Counted from the stretch's first letter, positions 18,370 through 30,616 are shown. The stretch: DNA of 64,000 nt from Lithobates sylvaticus (GCA_028564925.1 CM053028.1:436138571-436202570); one strand, 5' to 3'. Notes: generated from the letters alone by a model not told the origin. A program made the numbers and translations.

Positions 18370-20469
18370 TGCCTCGTACACACGTAGGGACTTTTGCCGG
18401 CGCACCTAGTCCAGCGGACAATCCCGCGGGACTTTCCGGCTAGGTCCGCTGGACTTTCCGAGGGTGTGGACTTGCCCACACACGCACGGACTTCTCCAGC
18501 GGATAATCCGCCGGCCAAAAGTCCGCGGGACTTTTGAAAATGAACGACTTGCCCACACACGGAGCAGTCCGTTCATTTCGAACGTAACTTCAGGTTACGT
18601 AGCTAGCGTAGGCAGTAAATGCCGCCGCGCTAGCTCCGTGACCTGGCATGGATTTAAAGGGACTTCCCCCCAAATCCATGTCAGACCCTCATCCGAGCAC
18701 GTAGCCTGGCAGGCCAGGAAAGGGGTGGGGACGAACGAGCGCCCCCCCCCCCTGAGCCGTACCAGGCCGCGTGCCCTCAACATGGGGGGTGCCCTGGGGA
18801 AAGGGGGGCCGTGCCCTCTTCCCGACAACCCTGGCCGTTGGTTGTCGGGGTCTGCGGGCGGGGGCTTATCGGAATCTGGGAGCCCCCTTTTATAAGGGGG
18901 CCCCCCATTACCGGCCCCCCACCCTCCGGGGGTCTTCTTCCGTCTTGGGGGTCTTCTGCCGGACTCCCCCGCCATTACCAAGCTCTTTTACCGAGCGGGG
19001 GAGTCCGGCTACCTTCTTCGTCGTCGGCTGGGGGTCTCGATCCGCCTTCGGGGGTCTTCTTCCGTCTTGGGGGTCTTCTCGCCGGACTCCCCCGCCATTT
19101 ACCAAGCTCTTTTACCGAGCGAGGGGAGTCCGGCTACCTTCTTCGTCGTCGCCGCCGTCGTCTGGGGGTCTCGATCCGCCTTCGGGGGTCTTCCGGGGGT
19201 CTCTTCTGTTCTTGCGGCGGTCGTCGTCTTCCGCGCCGCCGGCGCCTTCTCCTTCTTCTTGTCCTTCTTGTTCTTCTTCTTCTTCCGACCCGTCGCTGTC
19301 TCTGCCCGGAATGCCTGTGCCGATCTGCGCTCGGACTTATATAGGGACATGGGGGACAGGGTCACATGCACATGTCACATGGTCCCGGAGGATGCTGGGA
19401 CTGTGACATCGCAAGGGGGCGGGGTCACCATGTGACATGAACATGTGACCCTGTCCCCCATGTCCCTATATAAGTCCGAGCGCAGATCGGCACAGGCATT
19501 CCGGGCAGAGACAGCGACGGGTCAACATCGGAAGAAGAAGAAGAACAAGAAGGACCGCCGGCGGCGCGGAAGACGACGACGAAGAAGGTAGCCGGACTTC
19601 CCCGCTCGGTAAAAGAGCTTGGTAAATGGCGGGGGAGTCCGGCGAGAAGACCCCCAAGACGGAAGAAGACCCCCGAAGGCGGATCGAGACCCCAGACGGC
19701 GGCGAGAAGACCCCCAAGACGAAGAAGACCCCGGAAGAAGACCCCCGGAGCAGTGCAATAAACTATTTTTTCAAAAGTTGGGTGTTTTTTTTTTACCTCT
19801 GTGAATGGGTAGGGGTACATCGTACCCCATTCACATAGGGTGGGGGGCCGGTATCTGGGGGGCCCCTTATTAAAGGGGGCTTCCAGATTCCGATAAGCCC
19901 CCGCCCGCAGACCCCGACAACCAACGGCCAGGGTTGTCGGGAAGAGGCCCTTGTCCTCATCAACATGGGGACAAGGTGCTTTGGGATGTTGAGGGCACGC
20001 GGCCTGGTACGGCTCAGGAGGGGGGGGGGCGCTCGTCGTCCCCACCCCTTTCCTGGCCTGCCAGGCTGCGTGCTCGGATGAGGGTCTGACATGGATTTGG
20101 GGGGAACCGTTTTTTCGGCGTGGGGAGTCCCTTTAAATCCATGCCAGGTCAGGAGCTAGCGCGGCGGCATTTACTGCCTACGCTAGCTACGTAACCTGAA
20201 GTCACGTGCTAAATGAACGGACTTGCCGATGAGCGGCAAGTCCGTTCATTTCAAAAGTCCCGCGGACTTGCCCACTAACGGCGGGATTATCCGCTGGACT
20301 GCCAAGTCCAGCGGATAATTTGAAAACAAAACTTCAAACTTTGGCGCCAAAAAGTCCGCCGTACTTTGGCGCCAAAAAGTCCGCCGGTGCCCACACACGA
20401 GGGGATTATCCGCTGGACTTCAGTCCAGAGGATAATCCCGCGGGATTGTCCCTTCGTGTGTACGCGGCA
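18370..20469. mobile_element. Giant foldback element, copy B, partly eroded
   Basis: The complete tips are TAA-tgcctcgtacacacg (18367 on) and cgtgtgtacgcggca-TTA (to 20472). It is the same design as 1-2418, with the centre near 19385-19400. Multiple blocks are missing unevenly: the left arm lacks the gaccccgccccc GC-box block and a poly(A)-side stretch, and the right arm lacks part of the GAAGAAG body. The right-arm GC box (gggggcgggg, about 19415), TATATAA (about 19467) and AATAAA (about 19758) are retained. Arms of copy A are much closer to full mirror symmetry. Confidence 0.85.
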
Positions 20470-20508
20470 TTAGTGGGTCCTGAGGACAGGAGTTGAGAAC
20501 CACTGGTC

Positions 20509-20722
20509 TTAAAGTGGAAGTAAACCCTCCTATCGTTTTCAGCCAAGGAAGCCGCCATCTTTGCCTCTGTTTAATCTTCAACTGCCACGGTGCTGCACAT
20601 GTGATCCTTTATGACACCAGCCATTGGATGGTTTGACTGTTTGGTTGAGAGCACAGCCAATGTGCAGATGGCATGCCTTTTTTTTTTAAACTGTTAAATC
20701 GATGGGTTTACTTCCGCTTTAA
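20509..20722. mobile_element. TTAA MITE (copy B)
   Basis: Duplicate of the MITE at 2458-2679, with TTAA at both edges. It differs by a few bases and a short deletion near 20667. Confidence 0.8.
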
Positions 20723-20826
20723 AGAGGTATAATGCAAGTGCACAAACAGACTGATTTTTTTCATATGACAAATTCCTGGCTGTCCTATAAGTGAAGTTAG
20801 CATATCTCTATCTTTCTGTGCTTACA

Positions 20827-22793
20827 TTAACCAATTGCCGACCAGCGCACGGCGATATATACGTTGGCACAATGGCAGCGGTGGGCAAATGGGCGTAACT
20901 GTACGTCTCCTTTAATTGGAGCCCACACACGGTCGGAATTTCCGACAACATGGTCCGATAGGACATTTTCCGTCGGAAAATCCGACTGTCTGTACGGGGC
21001 ATAAGAAAGATATATATACTTACCTAACATATGATCCGACTCTCCTGTATCAGCCAGCGACAGCTGCAGGGGAGATGGGGAGCACCGACACTGCATAAAC
21101 TATAGGAGCCTATGGGTGACATCACTGCTAGACATGTGCAGAACGAAAAAAATTGTTTCATTTTGATTTGTTATTTACATAAATTAGTTTAGTTAAATTT
21201 GTTTAATACGTTTAATTTGTTTTCGGAATTCGTTTTGTTTATTCGGATTCGAACCGATTCAAAATTTGAATAGTTTTCGACTCAATTTAGAATAGTTTTC
21301 GAATTCGACTAGTTTTCAAATTCGAATTCGAAAAGTTTTCAAATTTAAATCATTTTCTAATTTGAATAGTTTTTGATTTGTTTTCCAATTTCCAAAGAGG
21401 ATACAATAGAATAGAAAAAATAGAATAGAATAGGAAAGAATATAACAGAAAATAAAATAATATAATAGAGAAAAACAAAATAAAATAGAATGGAAAATAA
21501 AAGAACGGAATTCTATTCTATTCTTTTCTATTCAAATTTCCGAAGATGTTTATATTCTTTCTATTCTATTCTGTAGTTTTTTTTCTATACTATTCTGGTA
21601 TTTTCTATTCTATTCTAATCTATTCTATCTATTTAAATTTGAATAGATTGTATTTTAATTTTGGGAAATGGTTATATTCTTTCTAATTTATTCTATTGTT
21701 TTTTGAATTTCTAGTCTATTCTATTCTTTTTTCTATTCTATTCTTTTCTTATGTATTCAAATTAATTCTATTTAAAATTCGTATTTCAGAAGATGGTTAT
21801 ATTCTTTCTTTTTTATTCTATTCTTTTTTTATTCTATTCTATTTGTTTTCTATTTGTTTCTATTCTATTCTGTTCTTTTAATTTCTATTCTGTTTTGTTC
21901 TGTTTTACTCTACTATATTCTATTCTTTTATTTTCTGTTATATTCTTTTCTATTCTATTCTATTTTTTTTCTACTATATTCCTTTATTTTCTATTCTATT
22001 TTAATCACTTTGGAAATTGGAAAACAATTCGTAAAACCATTTGAATTCGAAAATGATTTGAATTAAAAAATTATGTAAACAAGGCAGATCGCCGTTCTGA
22101 CAGGAGGGAAGGCATGGATCTTGTGTTGCTGCAAAGCAGGGACATGGATCCATGTCTTCCACTAATAAAAGCACCTCCCACAGTACACTAAAATACTGGC
22201 TAAGCACACAGTTAACCCTTTGATTGCCCCTGATGGTTAACCCCTTCCCAGCCAGTGTCATTAGTACAGTAACAGTGCATATTTTTTAGCACAGATGTGT
22301 CACTGCTCCCCAAAAAGTGTCAAAAATGTCAGTTAGTGTCTGACTGTCCGCCGGAATTTTGCAATCCTGCTATAAGTCGCTGATCGTCGCCATTAATAGT
22401 AAAAATAAATAAATAAGAGTATCCCACAGTTTGTAGACGCTAGAACTTTTGCACAAACCAATCAATACACGCTTTTTGGGAGTTTTTTTTTACCAAATTC
22501 GATTCTATTTTTTTTTTTTAATTGGCTATATTTATAGCAGAAAGTACATTTTTTTTTTTTTTTTTTAAATTGTCTATTTTTTTGCTTACAGTGCAAAAAA
22601 TAAAAACTGCAGAGGTGATCAAATACCACAAAAAGAAAGCTCTATTTGTAGGAAAAAAAAGGGCATCAATTTTATTTTGGTATAGCCTCGCATGTCTGCG
22701 CAATTGTCAGTTAAAATTACGCAGTGCCATATCGCAAAAAATGGCCTGGTCAAAAGGGGGGGGGGGGGAATCTTCTGGAGGTCAAGTGGTCAA
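20827..22793. mobile_element. Old TTAA-family element with nested insertions (copy B)
   Basis: Duplicate of 2783-4782. The nested hairpin MITE relic is better preserved here: cacacacggtcggaatttccg ... cggaaaatccgactgtctgtac, about 20926-21000. A poly-G run near 22757-22769 is an extra expansion. Confidence 0.65.
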
Positions 22794-23537
22794 TCTAAAT
22801 ACTAGTGCAAATACAAACATATAAAATAAGGGAAAATGACACACCAATATGGAAACATTGTAATAAATGGATTATTGAGTGAATTGACCTAAAGTACTTT
22901 AATAAAATAATGTAGTGCCTGTATAAAGATGAATACAGTCATCCTCTAAGTAAAAATTGCAGCTCGGAGTAAATGTTCTGTGCACTATTTTGAGTAACCC
23001 GGGGTCTATTATTTGTACAGTTTTTGTACTCAAAATAGTTAATTCTAAGGAACCTTGAAGCAAATAGGAACAAGGCGTGTGAATAGCAATGACATTAGAT
23101 CTGAGAATTTACAAGCCTATAAATGTGGTGTGCGTTGTACGGATGTGTCACTAAGCCAGTAAAACTACTAGCAGTGTTTTCTACTATTGTAACTGTTTGT
23201 TTTACTTGCTCGGTTTATAAATATGAACAGTTGTTTATTTTGGCTATTTACACTATGAGGCTGCTATCCATATGGAGGTGTAGGCGTTGTGCTGAAGCTG
23301 TTTGCAGGGTGCCTGTATACAAACATTCCTGTCCATGTGCTCCTCCACTCCGGGTGCACTGGAGCGTGAGCTGCTTTTATGTGTAGGCCCTCTCTGTAGC
23401 TGTTTGATGTGTCATAAAAAAACAGAGCTCTTTTTATCTTCGTTTTGTTTATTTTGTCCTTTGTAAGGCAGCCTTTGGGAAGTTTTATGAAAATGTGATA
23501 GTTGCTGGCCTCAATTTTTTTAAGTACACACACATAT
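21690..23537. repeat. Tandem duplication unit 1 (1.85 kb)
   Basis: Sequence from ttctattgttttttgaatt (about 21691) to cctcaattttttt/aagtacacacacatatt (about 23537) is repeated immediately downstream at 23538-25395. The junction joins the acacatatt of the unit end to ctattctattg of the TTCTA tract. Segment A has a single copy (about 3680-6500). Confidence 0.88.
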
Positions 23538-25395
23538 TCTATTCTATTGTTTTTTGAATTTCTAGTCTATTCTATTCTTTTTTCTATTCTATTCTTTTCT
23601 TATGTATTCAAATTAATTCTATTTAAAATTCGTATTTCAGAAGATGGTTATATTCTTTCTTTTTTATTCTATTCTTTTTTTATTCTATTCTATTTGTTTT
23701 CTATTTGTTTCTATTCTATTCTGTTCTTTTAATTTCTATTCTGTTTTGTTCTGTTTTACTCTACTATATTCTATTCTTTTATTTTCTGTTATATTCTTTT
23801 CTATTCTATTCTATTTTTTTTCTACTATATTCCTTTATTTTCTATTCTATTTTAATCACTTTGGAAATTGGAAAACAATTCGTAAAACCATTTGAATTCG
23901 AAAATGATTTGAATTAAAAAATTATGTAAACAAGGCAGATCGCCGTTCTGACAGGAGGGAAGGCATGGATCTTGTGTTGCTGCAAAGCAGGGACATGGAT
24001 CCATGTCTTCCACTAATAAAAGCACCTCCCACAGTACACTAAAATACTGGCTAAGCACACAGTTAACCCTTTGATTGCCCCTGATGGTTAACCCCTTCCC
24101 AGCCAGTGTCATTAATACAGTAACAGTGCATATTTTTTAGCACAGATGTGTCACTGCTCCCCAAAAAGTGTCAAAAATGTCAGTTAGTGTCTGACTGTCC
24201 GCCGGAATTTTGCAATCCTGCTATAAGTCGCTGATCGTCGCCATTAATAGTAAAAATAAATAAATAAGAGTATCCCACAGTTTGTAGACGCTATAACTTT
24301 TGCACAAACCAATCAATATACGCTTTTTGGGAGTTTTTTTTTACCAAATTCGATTCTATTTTTTTTTTTTTTTTAATTGGCTATATTTATAGCAGAAAGT
24401 ACAAAATTTTTTTTTTTTTTTAAAATTGTCTATTTTTTTGCTTACAGTGCAAAAAATAAAAACTGCAGAGGTGATCAAATACCACAAAAAGAAAGCTCTA
24501 TTTGTAGGAAAAAAAAGGGCATCAATTTTATTTTGGTATAGCCTCGCATGTCTGCGCAATTGTCAGTTAAAATTACGCAGTGCCATATCGCAAAAAATGG
24601 CCTGGTCATGAAAGGGGGGGGGGGGGGGGGAATCTTCTGGAGGTCAAGTGGTCAATCTAAATACTAGTGCAAATACAAACATATAAAATAAGGGAAAATG
24701 ACACACCAATATGGAAACATTGTAATAAATGGATTATTGAGTGAATTGACCTAAAGTACTTTAATAAAATAATGTAGTGCCTGTATAAAGATGAATACAG
24801 TCATCCTCTAAGTAAAAATTGCAGCTCGGAGTAAATGTTCTGTGCACTATTTTGAGTAACCCGGGGTCTATTATTTGTACAGTTTTTGTACTCAAAATAG
24901 TTAATTCTAAGGAACCTTGAAGCAAATAGGAACAAGGCGTGTGAATAGCAATGACATTAGATCTGAGAATTTACAAGCCTATAAATGTGGTGTGCGTTGT
25001 ACGGATGTGTCACTAAGCCAGTAAAACTACTAGCAGTGTTTTCTACTATTGTAACTGTTTGTTTTACTTGCTCGGTTTATAAATATGAACAGTTGTTTAT
25101 TTTGGCTATTTACACTATGAGGCTGCTATCCATATGGAGGTGTAGGCGTTGTGCTGAAGCTGTTTGCAGGGTGCCTGTATACAAACATTCCTGTCCATGT
25201 GCTCCTCCACTCCGGGTGCACTGGAGCGTGAGCTGCTTTTATGTGTAGGCCCTCTCTGTAGCTGTTTGATGTGTCATAAAAAAACAGAGCTCTTTTTATC
25301 TTCGTTTTGTTTATTTTGTCCTTTGTAAGGCAGCCTTTGGGAAGTTTTATGAAAATGTGATAGTTGCTGGCCTCAATTTTTTTAAGTACACACAC
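23538..25395. repeat. Tandem duplication unit 2 (1.85 kb)
   Basis: Second copy of 21690-23537, with an offset of about 1851-1862 bp. Differences are few and mostly in homopolymer length (T runs near 24360 and 24411, G run near 24617), so the duplication is recent relative to the A/B split. Confidence 0.88.
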
Positions 25396-25765
25396 ATATT
25401 TAGGGTGCTACTACCCAAAGTACCTCTACCTGTAGGAGAATTTTACTGACCTAGTAGCAATGGACTATGTGTGTGCCAATAAGCGCGCTTGTTATCCATT
25501 GAGAACTACAAGTCTGTCTGTCGCAGTGGCAGATGGGACTTGCAGTCTATTCATTTATAGATCTTTGTGAATGAATGATGCGGCTGTGCAAGCAGAGCCC
25601 CGCACAGTCACGTTGTTTTTAAATTGTGACAGCAAGTGTGGGGGGAGAGGAATGCCCCCACTGTCATGAGGGAGGGGCTCAGGGGGTAAGGGTTTGGTTA
25701 CTTAGCATTTTATGTCCTAAATACGGGTGTAACATATAACATGTTGCTAAAGGTGGAGATAGTCT

Positions 25766-26069
25766 TTAAAGTGGTTGTACACCCTTACAAACGACTTTGA
25801 CCTACAGGTAAGCCTAGATTAAGGCTTACCTGTAGGTCCAATAAATATCTCCTAAACCTGCATGGTTTAGGAGATATTTAGAAAAGAATAGGCACCGCTA
25901 TCTACGGCGCATGCGCCGTAGACAGCGGCGCACAGGCGCACTGTGCATGCCGAGATCGCGGCGATATGCCGATCTCGTGCGAATGCGCGGGAGTGACGTC
26001 ATCGCCGCTCCAGCGAATGACAGCGCTGGAGCGGCGAGACTTTTTACATAGGCTTTACTTCCTCTTTAA
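25766..26069. mobile_element. 304-bp TTAA MITE inserted in copy B, empty site in copy A
   Basis: TTAA at 25766-25769 and 26066-26069; segment A shows one TTAA at 6856-6859 (agtcTTTAAgaaattg). The core has the inverted tctcctaaacctg/tggtttaggaga hairpin, ggcgcatgcgcc, a perfect CRE TGACGTCA (about 25993) and the hairpin cgctccagcg ... cgctggagcg. Confidence 0.9.
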
Positions 26070-26537
26070 GAAATTGATTGCAAATATTTCAACAACAAAA
26101 CTGTAATGTGCAAGCACACATCCTATTTTTTTTCACTTCCTTTGCATGTAATTGGGAATTCAAAGTAAACACAGCTTTACCTTTTTTTATTAGCAGAAAA
26201 CAAATACTCCTGCGCACAAATGAGCCAACCAGGTGGGCTAGAGTCCATAGTGGACAACGCCTTGCTGCCCTCAAGGAAAGGGGTATCCTAGCAGTCAAAA
26301 GAGAAATGGAAAAAAGAGGGCGCATCAACCTTGTGCGTTATCCTTGGATATATATTTTTTTTTTCCATTCAAAGTTTATTAACATTGAGAAATAAACATA
26401 GAGAAATAAACATACAAATGCACATTTGTTCAGGTAGAAGAAGAATAATTCTGCAATATCATTACAATAATGTAGTGTTTTCAACGACCAATAATCTGTA
26501 ACAAACATGTGACTTATTGACTTTCCATGTATCAAAC

Positions 26538-27102
26538 TTAAAGCGGTTCTGCACCCATTTCATTTAGTAAATCTCTTTGCCTTCCAAATCAGGCAAAGAG
26601 TACTAAATGAAATGTTTTTTTTTTTTTTTTTTTTTTTACTTACCTTGTAATTGATGACTTCCGGTCTTCTCTCTCTTCGGCGGCGGGCGGGGTCTCTGCG
26701 TCGATCGTCGTCACGCCGCACTGTCTCCTGGGATCTGGTGTCATTGATCCCAGGAGTCAGTGCGGGCATCTTCCGAAATCTCGCGAGATTTCGGCCACAT
26801 CTTCCGAAATCTCACGAGATTTCGGCCACATCTTCCGAAATCTCATGAGATGTCGGCAGATGTGCCGTTACTGCGCACGCGCGAGTAACGGCGGTGCATG
26901 CTGGGCCATCTAAAGTGCCTGTGGGGTTTCACATGCCCACAGGCAAGATGGACCCCAGCAGACAAGAAGAAGACAAGAAGAAGATGAAGATGAAAACCGG
27001 CGGCGATCGAGATGGAAGATGGAACAGGTAAGTCCCCCAATTGAGCTATATGCCCTTGGCATATAGCCCAAAAAAAAAAAAAAGAGTGCAGAACCGCTTT
27101 AA
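26538..27102. mobile_element. TTAA MITE nested in the L1 3-prime UTR
   Basis: TTAA at 26538-26541 and 27099-27102 bracket AGCGGTTCTGCACCC and the mirror GAGTGCAGAACCGCT. The core carries three 31-bp tandem units from 26770 with the palindrome TCTCGCGAGA in the first. It is younger than the L1 it sits in. Confidence 0.88.
26770..26860. repeat. Three 31-bp repeats with a decaying TCTCGCGAGA palindrome
   Basis: Units start at 26770, 26801 and 26832 (cttccgaaatctc.cgagatttcgg). The central dinucleotides read CGCG, CACG and CATG in turn. TCTCGCGAGA is a known vertebrate promoter motif (bound by BANP/Kaiso-type factors); the series matches stepwise loss of CpG. Confidence 0.8.
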
Positions 27103-27462
27103 GCGGGGACAAATGCCAGGTAGTCAACCAAATTTGGAGTAACTAGTTAACAAAGACTATGCATTTGTAGATTTTGGGTCATGTCATGACCCGCTCATTC
27201 AACGGGTTTAGGTATAAAAGGGGGGGGGGGGGGAGGAAAAAGAGGGGGGAGAAGGAAACAAAAAAGGACGAGAGGAAAGAAAGGAGGGGTATGAAGATAA
27301 AAGGTAAATAGGCGGGTGTGGACATAATAGGTTGTGTGGGATGGAAGGGAAGGGAAAGGTACAGGTACGTGGTGCTCGCACATCGGTGTAACAAGGCATG
27401 TGTAACTCAGCTGGGATCTAAGTTAATACTCTGACATGTGTCAGTATGACTGATCTCAAGAT
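27103..27462 (-). other. Rest of the L1 3-prime UTR
   Basis: Non-coding, with a poly-G/purine tract at about 27218-27280 (C-rich on the LINE strand). No gene. Confidence 0.6.
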
Positions 27463-29772
27463 TCAGGAATCAGTAATATTATTCCTAAGGTCTTCGTAGT
27501 GTTGTGTGTATCTGAAGGTGAGCCATGGCATCCATGTTGTGTGAAATTTTTCAACAGAGTCCTTTGGCTGTGCTATAGTTTCCTCCATGTCACAAATGTC
27601 CTTTATTTTCGATAGCCATTCTTTGACGGTTGGGGTGCTAGTAGACTTCCAGTGTAGCGGTATAAGGGACTTAGCTGCGTTCAGTAGGTGTCTAGTCAGT
27701 GATTTTTTATATCGCCTGAGCGAGAATGAGGTGACATGGAGTAAACAGCAAGCCGCATCTAACCTCATAGAGGTCTCTGTGATATGCTGGATTATCTCTC
27801 TTACTTTTCTCCAATATTGAGCTATCATAGGACATTGCCACCAAATGTGTAGCAGAGTTCCTGTCTCCTTCTGACAGCGCCAGCATTTGTCTGACGACTG
27901 CGGGTACCATTTATGTACTTTATCAGGTGTAGCATACCAGTGAGTTAACAATTTATAGGCGGTTTCTTGTGTTCTGGTACTCAAAGAACATTTATGTGTT
28001 AAAATGCATACCTTTTGCCATTGCTTGTCGGTTATCACTATGCCCAAGGCTTCTGACCATTTCTCTCTGAGTCTCTCCGTCGGGCAGTCATCTGAGTCCT
28101 GTAGCCACGCATGAGCTAGTGAGGTGGCTTTCTGTACAGGATTACCCTCTAGGCACACTGATTCCATTTCTGTCAAACTTTTGGTGAAATATTCTTTGTG
28201 AGGTCTCTGATTGAGGTAGCTACGTAATTGGAAGTAAGACCACATCGGCATGTGTTGTAGGCTATTATCCATCTGTAGGGACGTGAAGTCCTTAATTTGT
28301 GCGTTATGAAAGCAATGTATGGCAAGGAGAGGCGAGCGTGGGTTCGTCGCTCTCAGGAACCGTCTGCCTTCGCCCGGTGGGAAATCAGGGTTTTGGTAGA
28401 TAGGCGTGAGTGGACTCAAGGAGGTGGATAACTTAGAATTTTTAACTACTAGGTGAAAGATTTTTAGGGTAGTATTAATCAAGGGATGTTGTTTCAGATC
28501 CTGTGGATATTGGGACTCTGGGATCCACGGGGAGTATCTCAGCTGAAGTGAGCATAAGCCACTCTCCAGGGTCACCCAGTCCTTGATGTTATCATGGCAG
28601 TGCCAATCTATTATCCTGGCTATATGTGCGGCGTGGTAATACTGCTTAAAATTTGGCAAACCCATTCCTCCTCTTTCTTTGGATTGATGCAACAATGTGA
28701 ATCTGATGCGCACTCGTTTGTGTGCCCATACAAATTGGTTCTGGGTAGATTGCAGTTGTTTAAAAAATGCTGAGGGTATGTGTATGGGCAGAGTCCTAAA
28801 GAGGTATAACAGCTTGGGCAGAACTACCATTTTGCAAATGGTAGCTCTGCCAAACCACGAAAAATTCTTGGGGTGCCACCCTGCCAAATCTGATGTTATT
28901 GTTTTAAGAAGCGGTGGGAAGTTGCATTCATATACCTGGCTGATTCGTGGAGGTAGCCAAACCCCCAAATATTTAAGTGCCTTAGTTACCCATCTGAATG
29001 GGTTGTTGTTTTTTACTAGTTCATGCGTGTCCTCCGGTACGTTTATGTTTAAGGCCTCTGACTTGGACAGGTTGATTTTCAGGTTTGATAAATAACCATA
29101 CAAGGAGAATTCCTTTAAGAGGTTAGGAAGAGATATGTGGGGGTTGGTTAGAAAGAACAATAAATCGTCCGCGTATGCGGCTATTTTGTAGTTCAAATTT
29201 GATATGTGGAATCCTTGGATACTAGGATTTAATCCTACCATCCGGATAAAGGGTTCTAGTGATAAAATGAACAGGATGGGTGATAGTGGGCACCCTTGTC
29301 GGGTGCCGTTGGCTATATGCACCGTGTCTGACAGAGTTCCATTAATGCGGAGTCTAGCCGTTGGGTTCCTATAGAGGGTCTCTATCCATGACATCATATG
29401 CGTGCCTAAACCCACGTACCTACATGTCCCCAGCATGAAGTCCCAGGCTACTCTATCGAAGGCCTTCTCCGCGTCCGTGGAGAGGAGAAGGCCTTCGATT
29501 TTTCGCACATGGGCAGTGTGGATAAGGTTGAGTGACTTTGTCACGTTATCTCTCGCCTCCCTTCCAGGCATAAATCCTGCCTGTTCTGGGCCTATCAAAG
29601 TGTGTAAGCAGGGTTTCAGTCTGTTGGCGATGATTTTGGCCATTATTTTCACGTCTAGGTTAAGCAGTGAGATTGGTCTATAGCTCGTGCAGAGGGAGGG
29701 TTCCTTATCGGGTTTTAACAGTATTGTGATGTGGGCTTCTAGGAGTGATTTTGTGTTTTCCCTAGGAAGCAT
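27463..29772 (-). pseudogene. L1 ORF2, 3-prime part: reverse transcriptase and C-terminal Cys domain
   Basis: It is open for 769 codons, with usable frame starting a few codons upstream (ALNSF before MLPREN). The blocks follow in order: YRPISLLN at 31-38, the first catalytic Asp in LLSTDAEKAFDRV (Asp100), GTRQGCPLSP at 156-165, the catalytic AYADD (Asp202, Asp203), the thumb, and a C-terminal CWRC...H....C motif (Cys629, Cys632, His641, Cys646). This is the normal L1/Tx1 layout. It is split from the endonuclease half by the insertion at 29795-30612, so a single ORF2p cannot be made from this copy. No internal stop is seen. Confidence 0.92.
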
Positions 29773-29794
29773 GAAGGAGTTTAAGGCTCATGTT

Positions 29795-30612
29795 AGGGGA
29801 CCTGCCAGATGATGCCTGTATGAGGCGAAACGCGTCAGGACTCGGTTAGCTGTTACCACTGCGTTACCAGTAGACCATTATATGCTTTTACATGTCGTTT
29901 TAAATGTGAGTACCCATTTTTATATGCTTTGTCAAAATAAATCCCCTATGGTATTACACTATGTGGCTCCATTTTTCTCTTTATCGGTCCCACTAATTTG
30001 AGCACTACCAGTGGTATAACATCCATCATCCCTCCCTCCTGAGAGTTCTTTGGATATATCCAGTGAAGGATCTTGTCGTTTGGCACCATCCCCAAGTAGA
30101 TGCTCCCACGGGTGTAGTGACACCAACTGCCTTTTGTGACTCATACGGCGTAATGCCTACCTGAGTTCACGCTATCTGGTAAGCGCATTCCCAAGAGGTG
30201 GTGGACTGCAACAGACAACTTGCACCAAGTCACCTGTTATATATTTCTTAACGCACCAATGTTGAATTTATGTCACTATTAGGTGGTGTTTTTTGCTTAG
30301 ATCACTATTTGTAACACACGTTGCTATATGGTTTTGCTTATATGGTGATATATAGTCAAGATTTTTCTACTGTCATATTTATTGTATATGTGATCTATGC
30401 GATTATGTGATTAGTAGGTCTACCAACCCTTTCCATATATATGATCTTTTGATTCACAATCCATTTGATTTATCATATTTGTTTGTTCACTATTTTTAGT
30501 GACACACATTCATATATTAATTTTTATTTTTGGATACTGTATCATAATTTAGTATCATCACTTTTAGACATTGATTGTTATTTTTCATGCTCTATGAGCG
30601 CCGCACTTTTTT
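29795..30612 (+). mobile_element. Element of about 0.8 kb nested in L1 ORF2, with hammerhead-like core
   Basis: It interrupts ORF2 between the IYYKTFIDIL and ALNSFMLPR blocks; about six L1 codons appear lost at the junction. Its left part (plus strand) has the hammerhead-like core at 29805-29836, its middle is A/T-rich with no long frame, and its right end reads tatgagcgccgcactttttta. The hammerhead plus short non-coding body suggests a non-autonomous Penelope-like or similar retroelement (inference). No clear target duplication was found. Confidence 0.6.
29805..29836 (+). ncRNA. Hammerhead-ribozyme-like relic 2
   Basis: Reads CCAGATGATGCC-tgtatga-GGCGAAACGCGTC: the GAUGA half of the core, stem II GCC/GGC, GAAAC and terminal GUC, 32 nt in all. 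The U of CUGAUGA is A here, which in known hammerheads is damaging. Confidence 0.4.
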
Positions 30613-30616
30613 ATAT

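Larger units (their letters stand above)
17769..20505. mobile_element. hAT-like element hosting a TTAA MITE and the giant foldback
   Basis: The left terminus cagtgcttctcaactcctgtcc (17769) mirrors the right terminus ggacaggagttgagaaccactg ending at 20505. The flanking 8-mers gtcctaca (one base off the left terminus) and gtcttaaa agree at 6 of 8 positions, compatible with an old hAT duplication. Inside are the TTAA MITE at 17897-18355 and the foldback at 18370-20469; little hAT sequence of its own remains. Confidence 0.6.

Noticed and set aside
28697-29095. 132-codon plus-strand frame
   Set aside because: Antisense shadow of LINE ORF2.
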